This document shows positions 45,055-57,284 of a stretch of DNA of 64,000 nt, in pieces (positions within the stretch are counted from its first letter, which is position 1; each line of letters starts with the position of its first letter). Both the position numbers and the translations under genes were made by a program. The stretch comes from Heracleum sosnowskyi (taxonomy: Eukaryota > Streptophyta > Magnoliopsida > Apiales > Apiaceae): positions 2,356,001 to 2,420,000 of the forward strand of contig JAUIZM010000019.1 of the NCBI GenBank assembly GCA_030848705.1. Reading direction: 5' to 3'. The notes under the pieces were generated by a model. It made no database searches. It saw nothing but the letters and a program-made list of their open reading frames with translations, and was not told the DNA's origin.

Positions 45055-47365
45055 TTACTTAGCTTGAGATTTCCTCTTCTGTCTTGCTACATCCTCTCTT
45101 TTGAGAGCTTCTACCAAGCAGCCTCTTAGACCTTCTACAAGAGAGATTTCAACAGGAGTGACTGCAGCATCTTCTATTTCTTCAATGATCTTCTTGATAG
45201 TAGGAGAGATAAGAGAATTAGCATCCATGAGATTCATCCATTGCTCTTGATCATATGGATAGCTTCTGAAGTGGAGTTCTTCATGAATGAGCTTGAATCT
45301 ACTTCCAGGATAAGCATTGAGAGACATCCTCCTTTGCTTGTCCAGCTTTGAACTTTCTCCTTTTCTCCTTTCCAATATTTCCTCTATCTCATCAGAACAA
45401 ATCTGCTCCAAGGGATGAGTTGATCCAGCTACCATATTCTGTAAATTCTTCAGAATAGTTGTTTTTAGCTTGTGCAAGCTGCAAACGTAGATTTCTTCTT
45501 TTAGGAACTTGATTCTTAAGGGATTTTCCAGCATACATGTTTGATAATTTGGAGCTTCACTTTCTGCCTTTTTGGCAGTCTTGCATCTTTCCAGGAGTTC
45601 AGCTTCCTTCTTATCAAGTTCTGACTGATATTGAGAATATTGAGAAGATTCAGGTCTTTTGCTTGGCTTGGGTTGCCCTTCCTGAGTTGGTTGGGTTTGC
45701 CCTTCTTCTGTGGGTAAATCATCAAACTCATAGTACCAGTGATATGGTATAGGAGAAGCTGGTAGATCAGTTAGAATATCAGCATCATCAAAATCTGCAA
45801 AATTGTATCCAAATTTCTGATAGAATTCAGCATCCCTATCAGCCTGATATTTCAGAATATGTTCCATGACAGACTCTGGAACATTTTCATAGCTCTCCAG
45901 CAACTCTACCATTCTTTCCAGGTAGAAGAAGTCAATTCTCCTTTTATCTATGGTTGACATGCTACCACCGGTTGATGTGGCTTCCAGATAGAAGTCCTTA
46001 TTAACCTTGGCAGATCTTGATTTTTCCCACCACAGAATGTACTCAGTGACCTCTTGATTTGCATCCAGCTTAATCTCAACACTCTTGATTTCTTTAGATT
46101 GCATCTGTTGTATCTTAAGACTGTTAGGAGGTTCTGATTGAATTGGCTTCTTAAGATTTCTGCCAAATCCAGTGGCCTTTTCCTTTCCTGAGTACTTGTG
46201 CTTTCCTTCAGGTTTCTGTCTAGAAAACCATGCTTTTGCTTTAGCTTTCAGTCTTTTGGGCTTGACAGTAGCTTTGGCTTCATCCTTGACAGAACCTTCC
46301 TTGACAGTACCTTTGTCGACAGTATCTTCCATGATAGCATCTTCTATAACAGTTTCCTTGTCGACGGTATCTTTGGTGACAGCATCTTTTTCTGCATTTA
46401 TGCAGTCAATAGCACATCTAAGAATGCTTGCCTCCAAAGCTTCCAGTATTCTTGGCTCCTCTTCATCTGTTGCATCAGCATCTTTCTTTTCTTGACTAGG
46501 AGTTTCTTCATTGCCTTCATTCTGAGATTGAATACCAGTATTCCCAGAATTACTTCCACCAGCATTACCTGCATTTCCAGAAGCTTCACCACCTCCAATC
46601 TCATCATCATCATCATCATCAAGAAAAGGAATATCATAGAGGCAGCTTCCACCTTGATAAGCTCTTTTGGCATTGGCTCTAGTGATTAGCTCCTTCACTC
46701 TAGCTCCCAGTGCCTTGTCTCTCAACACCAGCATTCTGTAGATCTCTTGAACAGCATAGACTCTTCCTGGATTGGCATTTGAGTTGAGTATTCCATATAA
46801 CACTTTCAGAATTGTCTCAGTTTGCATCTTGGATGGACTGATCAAATTCATGTAGCTGCTCCTTCTTGTGCCATCCTTTGTAGTATATCTGTAGAAAACA
46901 CATGGTGGATTTGTGTAGACTTCAGGTAGCTTTTGTGTGATCATGTTCTGGATTTGCATATTCAATGTTTCATTGAATGGTGTTTGAGTTGCCTTGATCT
47001 TTCCCTTCATAGCACACAACACCTTTGCTGGCAGACTCTGCAATAACTTCATTGTGATGAAATAAGATATGCCAGAAGTGAAATAGATACTTACAGCCCA
47101 TCTTTTCTCATCATTCACCATTACACTGACACTGATGATTTGATCATTTAACAGTTTTGTGGTGTTGGTTGGACTGTTGCTTGGTGCATTCATTGCTTCT
47201 TCCACCAGACTGCTAAATTCAGTGTCATGATTGTGTAATGTGCTCTCCCTGTAATCCACCATTATAGTATTGGCTTCTTCTTGATCAAACTCAGAACCAT
47301 TGGACCAAGTATTTCCCTTCTGGATGGATTCAGGCAGTTTCCCTTTACCTTTCCCAAGCTTGTTT
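45055..47365 (-). pseudogene. Sirevirus 2 env-like ORF, 3' part (after the CACTA)
   Basis: Open from the CACTA border to 45055, with an internal Met at 47262 (735 residues). It contains an acidic Gly/Asn-rich stretch, a run of short (T/S)V-K/D repeats (KDTVDKETV, DTVDKGTVKEGSVK) created by the DNA word GACAGT, and long charged helices to a basic C-terminus. No membrane span. Its upstream half lies beyond the CACTA element at 53542-56304. Function unknown. Confidence 0.7.
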
Positions 47366-48019
47366 CACTACGCCATAGATGGCCTATCGCAACAAATTAG
47401 GGGGGGTGTTACCATATTGGATGTTACTATAGCTATACAATTTTTGTGCTATCGTAACGCAGTGATTTTGGGTGTTACCAAAGCTATGAAACTATGTTAC
47501 TATAGTTGTAAAAGGTGTTACACTGGGCAACACAGTGAGGTGTGTTACCTTAGAGTATAGTATTAATGGACAAATTAACTTAAATTTTATTTATAATTAA
47601 TAGTTTGATTATTGTTTAAATTTAAAAGTAAATAATTATAATAAAATCATTGAAGTTATCATTGGAAAAATTAATATTCCATCAAATTATTGAATTATTT
47701 ATATTTCATAAAATTAATTTTTTTTAATAAATTTAGAATTAAAATATTTTAAAATAAAATTCAAGAATTATTAAATTTTGAATAAAATCATTAACAATTT
47801 TATTATAGAACATAATAATTTGTAAAAATTGTGACTTGTTATAAAATAATAAAAATAATGAATTTAATATAAATAAATTAAAATAAATTTGTAATTATTT
47901 TTTAAAAAAACTAAGAAAGGAAAAGTAAGTTCAGAAGCTGTAAATTAGTGAGAAGGCCCGAGCGGCAACGAAAAACACAGAGCGGCAAAGGAAAAATTAG
48001 AATTGGGGGAAATACTCCC

Positions 48020-48180
48020 ACTTCTCTCTCCTTCTCTGTATCTCTCCATATCTCTCTCCCTCTATATGTCTCTCTATTTGCATCTCTCTCCCCTCCCTCT
48101 CTTATCTCTCACCGCTCATTCGTCTCTGTCCACTCAATCATCTCTCACGGCTCACTCGTCTCTCTCAGGGCTTCACAAAA
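48020..48180 (+). other. CT-rich leader-like tract in the CACTA
   Basis: A dense TCTCTC tract typical of plant 5' leaders. It precedes the captured membrane-protein exons and was probably captured with them. Confidence 0.5.
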
Positions 48181-48433
48181 GTAATTAGGGCTTCACTCAT
48201 CTCGCCAGTGCCAAGAGTTTTTTTCGAGCACCCTTTGAATGAACTAAAGCTAGTGCCAAGAGTAGACAGGTCAGGCGATGTGTGTGGCACAACCTTTAAT
48301 TATGAACTTTACTGGTTAAATGTTATTGACCATCTGTTATCGGTGAGCAAATCTTAGACAGACCTTTGATATAGCAAATCTGTTATCGGTGTGTTTATTG
48401 TACTCAACTTTATTGGATTGACAGGTTTTGAAG

Positions 48434-48939
48434 ATGGGTTTGACAAAAATGGTTGTATCTCTCTCAATTCTGGTGATATTGTTCTTGAGCTTCTCTAGTA
48501 TTATAGGCCAACCAATCTCTTCTGGGACTGAAGCAGGTGAGTCTCTGCTTTTCTTTTATGTTTCAGTTACTAATATATTTATGCTTGTGTCTTTTTTACC
48601 ATTGTCCTAGATTGACAGTGATTAATCCATCTCATTTCTTTAAAATGACATGTAATTTATTAAGGATGTGTTGCTAAATTAACATGTTTTGGATAGAGTA
48701 ATTATTTTATTATGTGAAGATATGCATGGTCTACAAATTATTGCTGAATTAATTTTTTTTTTCCCATTTTAGAATTACAATATTTCTTGGGTTTTCCTTT
48801 TTCAGAAAATACTTTGGTGGATGTCGAAATTGGCACCAAGCTCATTAAACAGAAAGATGATACAGTAAGGGTGGATCCTTTAGATCATCTAAAGAAATAC
48901 AGAGGAGGATATGAAATTAGAGACCTGCATTATTGGAGT
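48434..48939 (+). pseudogene. Captured 5' exons of a plant transmembrane protein gene
   Basis: Exon 1 (48434-48536) encodes a signal peptide: MGLTKMVVSLSILVILFLSF with an SSIIGQPISSG continuation. Exon 2 (48806-48939) reads ENTLVDVEIGTK...VDPLDHLKKYRGGYEIRDLHYWS. Splice sites are intact and in phase. The DP-x-HLKKYRGGY-x-I-x-x-x-HYW pattern is that of the plant multi-pass family typified by Arabidopsis At2g12400/At2g25270 (my recognition; not searched). The membrane-spanning exons are missing, so it is a fragment. Confidence 0.6.
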
Positions 48940-49255
48940 GTAAGATTACATTTTTCCCTTTAATCATCTTGTGCAGTGAACTGTATATACAGGGATACCT
49001 GGTTATGCCTTGGGAGTGTTATGGCTTCTTTGTGGAATATTATATGCATTATTTCTTCAGACCTTTGAATATAGCCATGAATCAGCTGCTTACAGTTTTA
49101 TTTAATTTGGTACATTTGAATTTCAGGATCTGTAAAATAAGAGTATTATCGAGAGATGCTTGTTTGATGCTACCATCTTTTGTTGTTTTAAAAAAAAGAT
49201 AAATATTGTTTTTCGTGATCAATTTCTCTATACACATAAATGTGTTAGCAGGGAA

Positions 49256-49817
49256 CCTACTAGTCAATGACGATGGCAAAAGTGTGATAACTGACTGTGG
49301 AATTGTTGCAAGTGAAAGCTCTACTACTCCTAGTAACTATGAAAACCAGTTGAAGTCATTGGATATAAGTCATCCATTTTGGACGGTGGACTTATTCTGG
49401 GTTAAATTAGAGCATCCATGGATAAAAATATTGACTGATCTTATAAATGGTGCAGCTACTAAGGAAGAAGCAGGTGAGGCATATGACATAGCAACAATCA
49501 AGTTCAGGGGTGCAAATACAGTGACCAACTTTGAGCTGAACCGATATGATGTTGAAGCCATCGCCAAGTCTTCTCTTCTAATCGGGGTGTCAAAGTGTGT
49601 AAAGCTCTCGCTTGAATCAGAGTCAAAAATATCATACGGCAACAACCTGGAGCAGCAGAGCATCAGCAACAGCGGAAGCAACATATCTTTTGATGCTACT
49701 ATACCTGTTTCTGCAGGCACATCTGATGCATCCGATTCCATGTCTGCAACAGTGACTTCAGAGCAAGTATTAGCAGAACCAGCTGAGTTTTTCCTTTGGC
49801 CTCATTATCCCTGTTAA
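49256..49817 (+). pseudogene. Captured chimera ending in an AINTEGUMENTA/PLETHORA-like AP2 domain
   Basis: An open stretch of about 187 codons after a TTAGCAG acceptor. The first part (GNLLVNDDGKSVITDCGIV...HPWIKILTDLIN) is not recognised. After GTGCAG (about 49455) it reads ATKEEAGEAYDIATIKFRGA, then TNFELNRYDVEAIAKSSLLI: the end of the second AP2 repeat of an AIL/PLT transcription factor with its downstream Ser-rich tail. Only this fragment is present, so no DNA-binding protein would result. Confidence 0.7.
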
Positions 49818-50274
49818 TTTATGAGATGGTTGAGTTTCCCTTTAAAAAACCATTCAGCTGATATTGATCTCTTAGCTCTTGTCTTCTTGCTAAAAAGCAC
49901 TGTAGGCTTTATAATATTAACAGGGTTGAGATAACAAAATTAATAATTGAAGAAGGCTAAAACTTTATTTGGTATGCATTGTACGTTGATCCACTAATTT
50001 GACAGTGAAATATTTAAATTTATACAATCTATAGTTCAATTTGGTATGTCTCAGCTCAAACTTCAAGAAAATACTCTCCAAGAGTTAAAAATAAAGTTGT
50101 TTAAAAGGTCGTAAGTAAAATACTTCAATAGTTAATCACTTTATCTTTGTATCTTATTTTTTTTTCTTGTCATTAAATTTTTAATAATGTTACATGTCCT
50201 TTGTAAAACTGTTCCTATAATTAGTATACTTTAAAGAAATTGTATGATAAATGTTAGACCTAATTTTTATCCGT

Positions 50275-50460
50275 TTCATTTTTTCCTTCCCTATTTTAGA
50301 AGTTTGTGCAACAGGATTAAGCATTTTTTAGATTAAAATATTTGTGTACGGTATAATATATTTGCTTGATGGTAATGTTTCCTGGTGTATGTTCTTTCAC
50401 AGTGACTACTATCGTGGAACACATGGACATGAAACATGGCATCATTGTAATGCCATGGCA
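50275..50460. repeat. 186-bp direct repeat within the CACTA, copy 1
   Basis: Nearly identical to 51436-51621 (starting TTCATTTTTTCCTTCCC, ending TGTAATGCCATGGCA). The following 29 bp (50462-50490) recur inverted at 51633-51660. Confidence 0.9.
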
Positions 50461-51435
50461 ACCTATGACCAGCAAATATGAATGGTCTCATGGACATGAA
50501 ACATGGGAGCTGTTGAAAGGTGCCTCTTTATCCAGAGATATTCTAATCTCACCTTTGAATTAGCTATGTAGATAATGGTTTTGTTTTTCAAGTTTGGTAG
50601 TACCATGGTTCTTGTTTCGCTGTGTTTAGAAAAGAATAGGCAGGATCATTTTAAAAAATAAAGAAATACTGTGTAATCTTTTACACGTTACTGGACTGCA
50701 TGGAACTGAAACTTCACTTCCATTCTTATATTTTGAACTATAGATTAGAAGAATGTCGATAGTTGTCCCTCAGTCAGACTACTGTAATCAGCCAAAGAAC
50801 ACAAAGGCCAATAAATTATTATAAATATATTTTAGTAAAATGAAAGATGAGTCAGCAAACTTTGTTTCACTTATAAAGCTATTGATCATATCTTATTTTT
50901 TATGAACTGTTAAAGTAGCGTAATTTTCTGTTAAAGTACAGAGAGATATATATACACATGTATATTTATTGTTAAAGAGTTGACTTAAGAATACTGGGAA
51001 CCTGTTGTTTCTTATTTCCTGGCTGGCTCCTCCAGTCATTTCGTGAATCCCAATTTATAATATTGTCTTGAGTCTTCCATTGCCTCGGCAAAGTAGAGTT
51101 TTCGAGTTGCATATAAAGTCTGGTCAGTTAAACCACGTCTTAGGTTCATAATTAATCATATGCTTAGATGCATTCTCTTATATACGCAATGTTCGTTTAC
51201 AAATTTATATAATAAATTATCGAAATATTCACACACCAAAAAGTAATCAAGTTCAAGTGATAAGAGCTCATCTCTTGTCCGAGAATAATTCGGACAAATG
51301 CCATTTTGTGATATTTAACAAAAAAGTACCATCTCATAAGATGTTTAAATGCCTACCAGTTTACTAATATAACATCCTCGATGTGAGAGGGAAAATGAAT
51401 AATAAAATTAGGGTAGTAGGAGAAGGCAAAGAGAA

Positions 51436-51621
51436 TTCATTTTTTCCTTCCCTATTTTAGAAGTTTGTGCAACAGGATTAAGCATTTTTTAGATTAAAAT
51501 ATTTGTGTACGGTATAATATATTTGCTTGATGGTAATGTTTCCTGGTGTATGTTCTTTCACAATGACTACTATCGTGGAGCACATGGACATGAAACATGG
51601 CATCATTGTAATGCCATGGCA
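51436..51621. repeat. 186-bp direct repeat within the CACTA, copy 2
   Basis: Second copy of 50275-50460 with two or three changes. Its downstream flank is an inverted piece of the copy 1 flank. Confidence 0.9.
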
Positions 51622-52264
51622 TCATTGTAATGAGACCATTCATATTTGCTGGTCATAGGTGAGATTAGAACGTTTTAGGACAATTACTAGCAGCTACTAT
51701 CGTGGAGCACATGGCATCATTGTAAGCAGTCCTTTCTCTTTTTTCAATAGCATTGTTTCAGATCTACAAGTGCATGTAATATTGCTGGTATGTTTATATT
51801 TCTAACTATCTTATTTTCTGTAGTTGGATTCAGTTTATGTTAGTGTAGAGTGACATTCTGCTCTCAGCTCGAAAAAATTAATTATGGATTAAATTATGTA
51901 GGATACTGGAGGTTTTTCGTGTTGTGATCATTTTACTTAAAGATGGATGGATCTTTAATCCACAAGTAGGCTTACATTTCTGAAGGGTGGATGAAAGTCA
52001 ATTATGTGTTTGCCATTCATTACAAGATTTATATTCTGGAATTTTTTGTACATCATATGCAATGTTATGCATATGATAATGTCTCACAGGACATGAAAGA
52101 AGTTGGTAACCTGAAATTTATAGATCTTCTTTCCTATTGTTTAGGATAAGATATGGACATATCTGTTGCCAAAATATCAATTATTATAAAGAATATCTTT
52201 GTGGCGGTTGATGCTGTAGTGATGGTCAGATATTTCTGTTTCTCATTTCTGTTCTTCTGAACAG

Positions 52265-52519
52265 GCTATCTCTAGTCCTGTTCTATCAGCTGTTGGTGAG
52301 CGTTACTACAAAGTTACAGCCGAGGCACTAAGAGTATGCAGGGAGCTTGTTTGTGCTGTCCGCCCAAACGTTGAGCTTTGGTTATTCACTTTCTCTTAGT
52401 TCTTTATGATATCACGTTGCTGGTTCTTAAATTTCAAAAACTCTTTCTCTATTTAGGGGCATGGTTTTGATTTCAAACCATATGTTCATCCAATTTATAA
52501 TGCAATAATAACAAGAATT
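52265..52519 (+). pseudogene. CAND1: Captured fragment of CAND1
   Basis: After an AACAG acceptor the sequence reads AISSPVLSAVGERYYKVTAE then ALRVC. A second exon from 52457 reads GHGFDFKPYVHPIYNAI. These are characteristic of plant CAND1, the HEAT-repeat exchange factor for cullin-RING ligases. Only about 60 residues are present, followed directly by transposon sequence, so it is non-functional. Confidence 0.75.
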
Positions 52520-52774
52520 TTATACATACAAGAGCTGACAAAAAAGTTACGGCAGGAAGTTGTTGAAGAAGTTGAAGCGAAGCTAAACTAGAAGGTCAGT
52601 GAAGAAGTGGATGTGAAGGTCAATCAGAAGGTCCAGGACAACTTGACATTGGTCCTTAAAAAATTAGTTGACGCATACCCCTTTCTGAATATTAATATTG
52701 GTGAGATTTGTGCGACGATTTCCAGTGACACAGGAGGTGATGGTACTCCTATGACCAACGGACCTAGCTCTTAG
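52520..52774 (+). pseudogene. 3' end of a CACTA tnpA-like (Transposase_24-type) gene
   Basis: It reads ELTKKLRQEVVEEVEAKL, an in-frame TAG near 52588, then KVSEEVDVKVNQKVQDNL and LVDAYPFLNINIGEICATIS. This coiled C-terminus is typical of plant En/Spm 'Ptta' proteins. It is the element's own gene, fused downstream of the CAND1 fragment. Confidence 0.6.
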
Positions 52775-53157
52775 ACTTCTATTGTTTTAGACAGTACCTT
52801 TTGACCTACTATAGGTTTTTCTATCCCGCTTATGATGAACATGATATTGTATTGTCTTAGTACTTGTATCTTTTAATTTATGTTCTTTAGTGTTGGTTGT
52901 TTGGTGGTGGACGATGTTGGTTGTTTGGTGGTGGATGGTGTTGGTTGATGTTGGTGGTACGGTGTTATTTTGTTACTGCTATGGATGTTATTGATATTGA
53001 ATTTGGTTGGTTTAATTTGATGGGAAATATAACATTTAAATGGTATTTTTTTATTTTATTTCACATAAGGTGTTACTATAGGTACCTAACTGTATTGCAG
53101 ATGACTATGTAATTGTGGGTTGCAATAGATATTATAATGTGTTACAGTAGGTACCAA

Positions 53158-53272
53158 AGTGGGTCCCACAGTGGGTCCAACAAAAGGACCCACCATGTGG
53201 GCCCCACAAAGCTTATCTAATGGACCCCACGTGTGGGGCCCACTTGTGGGACCCACGTGTGGGGCCCACTAT
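53158..53272. repeat. GTGGGCCCAC-type cluster in the CACTA subterminal region
   Basis: About ten GTGGG or CCCAC words in 115 bp, including GTGGGCCCCAC, GTGGGACCCAC and ACGTGTGGGGCCCAC, in an otherwise AT-rich element. The word matches the TCP factor / site II consensus (GGNCCCAC, TGGGCY). Confidence 0.85.
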
Positions 53273-53544
53273 CTGGTTTCTGCAAAAATGTAATATCTTT
53301 GGTAACACAGTAGGTATGTTGCTGTAGAATGTTTATTGTGTTACTGTAGATATCTTTAGTAACACAGTTTGCTATGTTACCTTAGGGGTACTCAGTATGT
53401 TACTATAGACCCCTATAGCAACTACTGAGAACCTAACACGGCTCTGATGTTACCATAGCCCTTTTTGGGGCTATAGCAACGCGAAACTGGACTTATAGCA
53501 ACATAGTTTTGTGGTTGCAAAAGGCCATTTATGGCGTAGTGTTT

Positions 53545-56304
53545 TGTTCCTCCATTTCTCTCCATTTTTTCTGTAGAGCAGTTTCTTGAGTTGCTGAAGT
53601 TGGTTCTCTAATTGTCACAGGAGGTAGAATTGGGTGTCTAGATGCAGGTCTTCTTTGCATTGCATCTTGAGTTGCCTTAGACATTAACACCTTTTCACCA
53701 TCCAAGTCAACTTCAACAAGATCTTCAGCTTTATCCTTTGGTTGTCCACTGCTTGGTTTGACTTGCTCCCCCTTTGTCATTGCTTTACTCTTGACTCCAG
53801 AAACTTGTTTTGCTCCCCCTTTGGTCTTCACAGTTACTGGCTCCCCCTGAGTTCCACCTGATTCCTGAATAGATATTGATTCTAATCTTGCTACCTTCTC
53901 CCCCTTAGTTGAGTTGACAGCTACTAGGTCAGTAAGGAACTGGATAGAGAGTTGAGTAGCATCAAAACCATCAACCACCAGTTGAGAGAGAGAGTCCAGT
54001 TTGGAGTTCAAAGTAGCACACTGTCCTTCCAGAGCTTCAATCCTGTTACCAAAATTTGCAGAGGGGCCACCATTCCTTAACCTTCTTGGAGGGGAAGGAA
54101 AAGAAAGGGGCTTGGAGGCTATGGGGGTTCTCACACTCTCAGGGTGTTTTTTAGTGATCTCATCACTCCTCACTGTTTGACTCTCAAGGCCTAATGCCTG
54201 AAAAGTGTGGGCTCCCTCAAGATCTCTCTGGACATGCTCAAGTCCCTCTCCTTTTGCCAGCTCATTTGGCTGCCTCTCATTTTTATGCTCACCTCTCTTT
54301 TCTTTTATCTCTCTTTTCTTTTGCACACCCTCACTCAACCTAAATGCATGAGTAGGAGCAGTACTAACATGCATGGAAGTAGAATATTTAGAATGTACCT
54401 TCAAGAGTTTGGCAAGAAGTAGGTCATCATCAGAGGCATCCTCAATGGTTACAGCATCAAAATCTGGCTGAGAGGACTGGACAACATCTTTGGCAGGAAT
54501 GTTACTTTCAGCTGGAGCGTGGACAGCAGGTTCTGTCATGACAGCATCTTTGGGATGTGGAGTGACAGTAGGTTCTGTGTTGACAGTAGATTTCTCTCCA
54601 CCCATGACAGCAGCTGTGTCCAAGACAGCAACATTTCCAGTGTCTTTGACAGCAACAGAGGCTGTGACAGCATCTTCCTGAAGGTACGATGCTCCTTGGA
54701 GTTCAGACAAAGTGTTGGCTGTTTCATTTTCTGGCAAAATACCACTTTGCCCTTGCTCAGTGTTTGGAGGAGTGGTATCCATTTCACTTTGAGAAATGGG
54801 TTCTTGTGGACCACCAGATGGGGGCTCATCCATGATTGGAGATGGATGATCAAAACCTGAAGGGTTGGGACTGTACCCTTCTCTAGGTTGTGGAGAAGAA
54901 ACAAAAGAATGTATAGGGAAGAAAGAAGGTGAAAGTGTAGCAGAAAGTGGGGGCTGATTCACAGGAGAAACATGTGAACCATCAATAGGAATAGAGAAAT
55001 CCTCACTGTGCCCTAACTCACTGTGTGTTTCTTCAAGTGGGGGTTCCTCAGGTTGTGAACCATGAGTTTGTGCAGACTCTGTACAGGGTGCCTTGGGAGA
55101 CAGGCCAATTTCAATAGATGCACCTTGTTGAGAAGGCACATCTAGGGAGGTGTTTGAATCCCTTTCAATAACCACAGTTTGTTGAGAAACTGCAGCTTTG
55201 CTAACAATGGTTTTGGTCCTCCTAGCTCTCTTCTTCTTAGGCTCAGGGGAAACCACTGGGGGTTCTGTTTGACTACCTTCCTTATTTGCTGCACTAGGTG
55301 CAGTGTCTCCCTCTTGACTAACAGAGCTACCACCAACACCAGCTTCTAAGGGTCGTTTTCTAGATTCTTGCAAGGCTTCTCTTTGGGCTTTGGGAAGTCT
55401 AGAGAGCCTAGGCTGAGTGTATGGTGTTGAATGTGGGTTAACTGAATTTGGGTCTAATTCAGTTTCATTCGCAAGAGTGAAAGAGCCATAACCAGAGGGT
55501 AATGGAAAATCAAGGTTGGACACTTGATCAACCATGTGCTGAGTGAAACAAAGTGGAATATGTGCATTGAGATTCTGTGATGATAATAGTGTGTGTGTGT
55601 GTGTTCTTTTTCAAAACAGAGCAAGCCTCTAAACGAGGGGCATCATTATTAAAATCACAAAATGAGTTGATGCACAACATAAGAAAGCGAGGGTAGATTG
55701 ATACCTTCTTACCTATGACAGCCCTGAGGTGTGCCATGAGGAGAGCTCCAACATTCACCTTGTATCCATGGACAAGAGAATGTGTCAGTTTCTTGATGTA
55801 GGAGGGTATTCCATTCCAGCCAGTGGACTTGGTAGAGAACACCTTGACCATCACATCAAAGATCATACTCCACTCCTTTCTCAGATGCTTCCTATCCATT
55901 TCACCAGACGGATACCATTTGGTTGTTCCATCTTCGAGAATAGGGCCTGCATACCCAATCTTCAAGAAGAGCTTCTTTAGAGTGTCATCATTAGCAAGTT
56001 CAGCAAAATTTTGGCCTTCTTGAAGTGTAATTCCAAGAGCGGTGTTGATGACCTCAACTGTAAGAATGTAGTGTTGCCCATTGAGTGTGAATCGAATAGA
56101 TGGGTTTTCACCCTCTGTTTGAGCAACAACAGTTTGCTAAAATGCCTCAATTCTGTCTAAGTCGAGAATGGGTGTTGAGGTAATGGCAGAACCAAGATAG
56201 GACTTGTTCAAGAAAAACACTAGTCCTTTGGAACCTTCACCAGCATCATTTGGGGAAAAGATGCCAGCAAAGTTTGTTTGAGAGAGAGTCTGTTTGGGGG
56301 CCAT
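53545..56304 (-). pseudogene. Sirevirus 2 env-like ORF, 5' part
   Basis: It starts MAPKQTLSQTNFAGIF (56304) with a globular N-terminal domain (FTLNGQHYILTVEVINTALG, LRKEWSMIFDVMVKVFS, YPRFLMLCINSF) known from extra ORFs of plant retrotransposons. It is broken by TAG at 56137-56139 and by a frame change at a (CA)n tract near 55591-55604. The rest (55535-53545) is low-complexity, with a coiled coil (NRIEALEGQCATLNSKLDSL) followed by NSTKGEKV, the module also seen in Sirevirus 1. It is cut by the CACTA at 53541 and continues at 47365. No membrane span seen. Confidence 0.75.
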
Positions 56305-56970
56305 GGAGATTCAAGAAAAGAAGAAAGTAAGAAAGTAGCTTTTTGCTTGAAGAAAAGTATTTTGCCTTGAGTTTGATGAGAATGATATGTCTGAGTAACT
56401 GGGGAATAAAAGGGGTATCTCAAACGCTTGTGCACAAAAAGTGGATATAAAGAACGTGTCTTAACCCACTCATATGACACGTGAGTTACTTCCCGTTATT
56501 CACTGTCAAACGTGGGATGAATATCCAATTTCAACGATCCACTATTGTTGATAGTAACCTGTGCGCTAGAAACAATCTGTCAGTGATAAGCGGTGGTGAC
56601 AGTAGGTTGTGCGCGACATCAACTATTGCGCAAAAACTTGCTGTCACCGTTAAGCATTTGAATGACAGTATTCTTTAAAAGTCTTGACAGAAAGTCTTTC
56701 CCTGCTGTCAAGAATTTTGCTGTCAAGAGTCACAAGACAGTATCCTTCTTAATGACAGTAACTTAGTTGGGGAATTGTTTCTGTCATGAACTTACCAGAA
56801 TGTTTTATTCATAAACTTAACCTAAAATTAACAGAGTATGGATTTAGCAATTTAATCTTTTGAACACAGATACTATGCAGTTAACACAGACGAAACAAAG
56901 ACTCAATAAACACAACAGCAAGAAAATTTATTTTTATTAATAAAATCATTTAAACATAGCATTGAGTACA

Positions 56971-57231
56971 TCAGTTTTTGATTTTATTAACTAATTCTAA
57001 AACTTCTTTCTTAATCTCCTCTTTAGTGCAACCTTCTTCCTTGAGAAGTGCTCGAAGTTCTTCCTCTTGAATCTTCCATTTTTCTTCTTCCTGTGCTTGA
57101 ATGGCTTGAGACTGTTCATTTTCCCCATGAAGCAAGTCGTCAAGTTCATCAAACAGGGCTTCCACTTCTTCGCAAAGGGGAGAATCACTCGAGACTTTTG
57201 GCATGTACTCTATTCCTACTTTGTTTTCCAT
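56971..57231 (-). CDS. Small acidic ORF between pol and env-like ORF of Sirevirus 2
   Basis: 86 residues, MENKVGIEYMPK to ELVNKIKN, in the sense of the element. It is highly charged and helical (EEVEALFDELDDLL, EEELRALLKEEGCTKEEI). A TATA-like CCTATAAATTAACC (57271-57284) lies about 45 bp upstream. It occupies the same position as the antisense 139-residue ORF of Sirevirus 1 but in the opposite orientation relative to the element, and I see no clear sequence similarity. Function unknown. Confidence 0.45.
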   Translation of the reverse strand: MENKVGIEYMPKVSSDSPLCEEVEALFDELDDLLHGENEQSQAIQAQEEEKWKIQEEELRALLKEEGCTKEEIKKEVLELVNKIKN

Positions 57232-57270
57232 GATTTACTTTAAAACTGAGAGCAGACTGGTGTAACCTAA

Positions 57271-57284
57271 GGTTAATTTATAGG
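57271..57284 (-). promoter_or_regulatory. TATA-like box before the small Sirevirus 2 ORF
   Basis: Reads CCTATAAATTAACC in sense with the ORF; internal to the element, about 45 bp from the ATG. Confidence 0.35.

Larger units (their letters stand above)
47366..53541. mobile_element. CACTA (En/Spm) element carrying host gene fragments
   Basis: 6,176 bp, terminal inverted repeats CACTACGCCATAGATGGCC and CACTACGCCATAAATGGCC, 3-bp target duplication TTT (47363-47365, 53542-53544). Subterminal regions hold many GTGTTAC/GTAACA words in both orientations, as TNPA-type binding sites do. No TNPD transposase; only the 3' end of a tnpA-like gene remains, so it is non-autonomous. It holds fragments of at least three host genes, making it a transduplicating CACTA. 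It lies within the env-like ORF of Sirevirus 2 and so is younger than that insertion. Confidence 0.93.

Noticed and set aside
47300..47560. ORF across the left CACTA end
   Set aside because: Spans the insertion junction and subterminal repeats.
50366..50563. 65-residue ORF in the CACTA (HMDMKHGIIVMPWQ)
   Set aside because: Lies across the duplicated and inverted segment; no recognisable family, and the second copy is rearranged.
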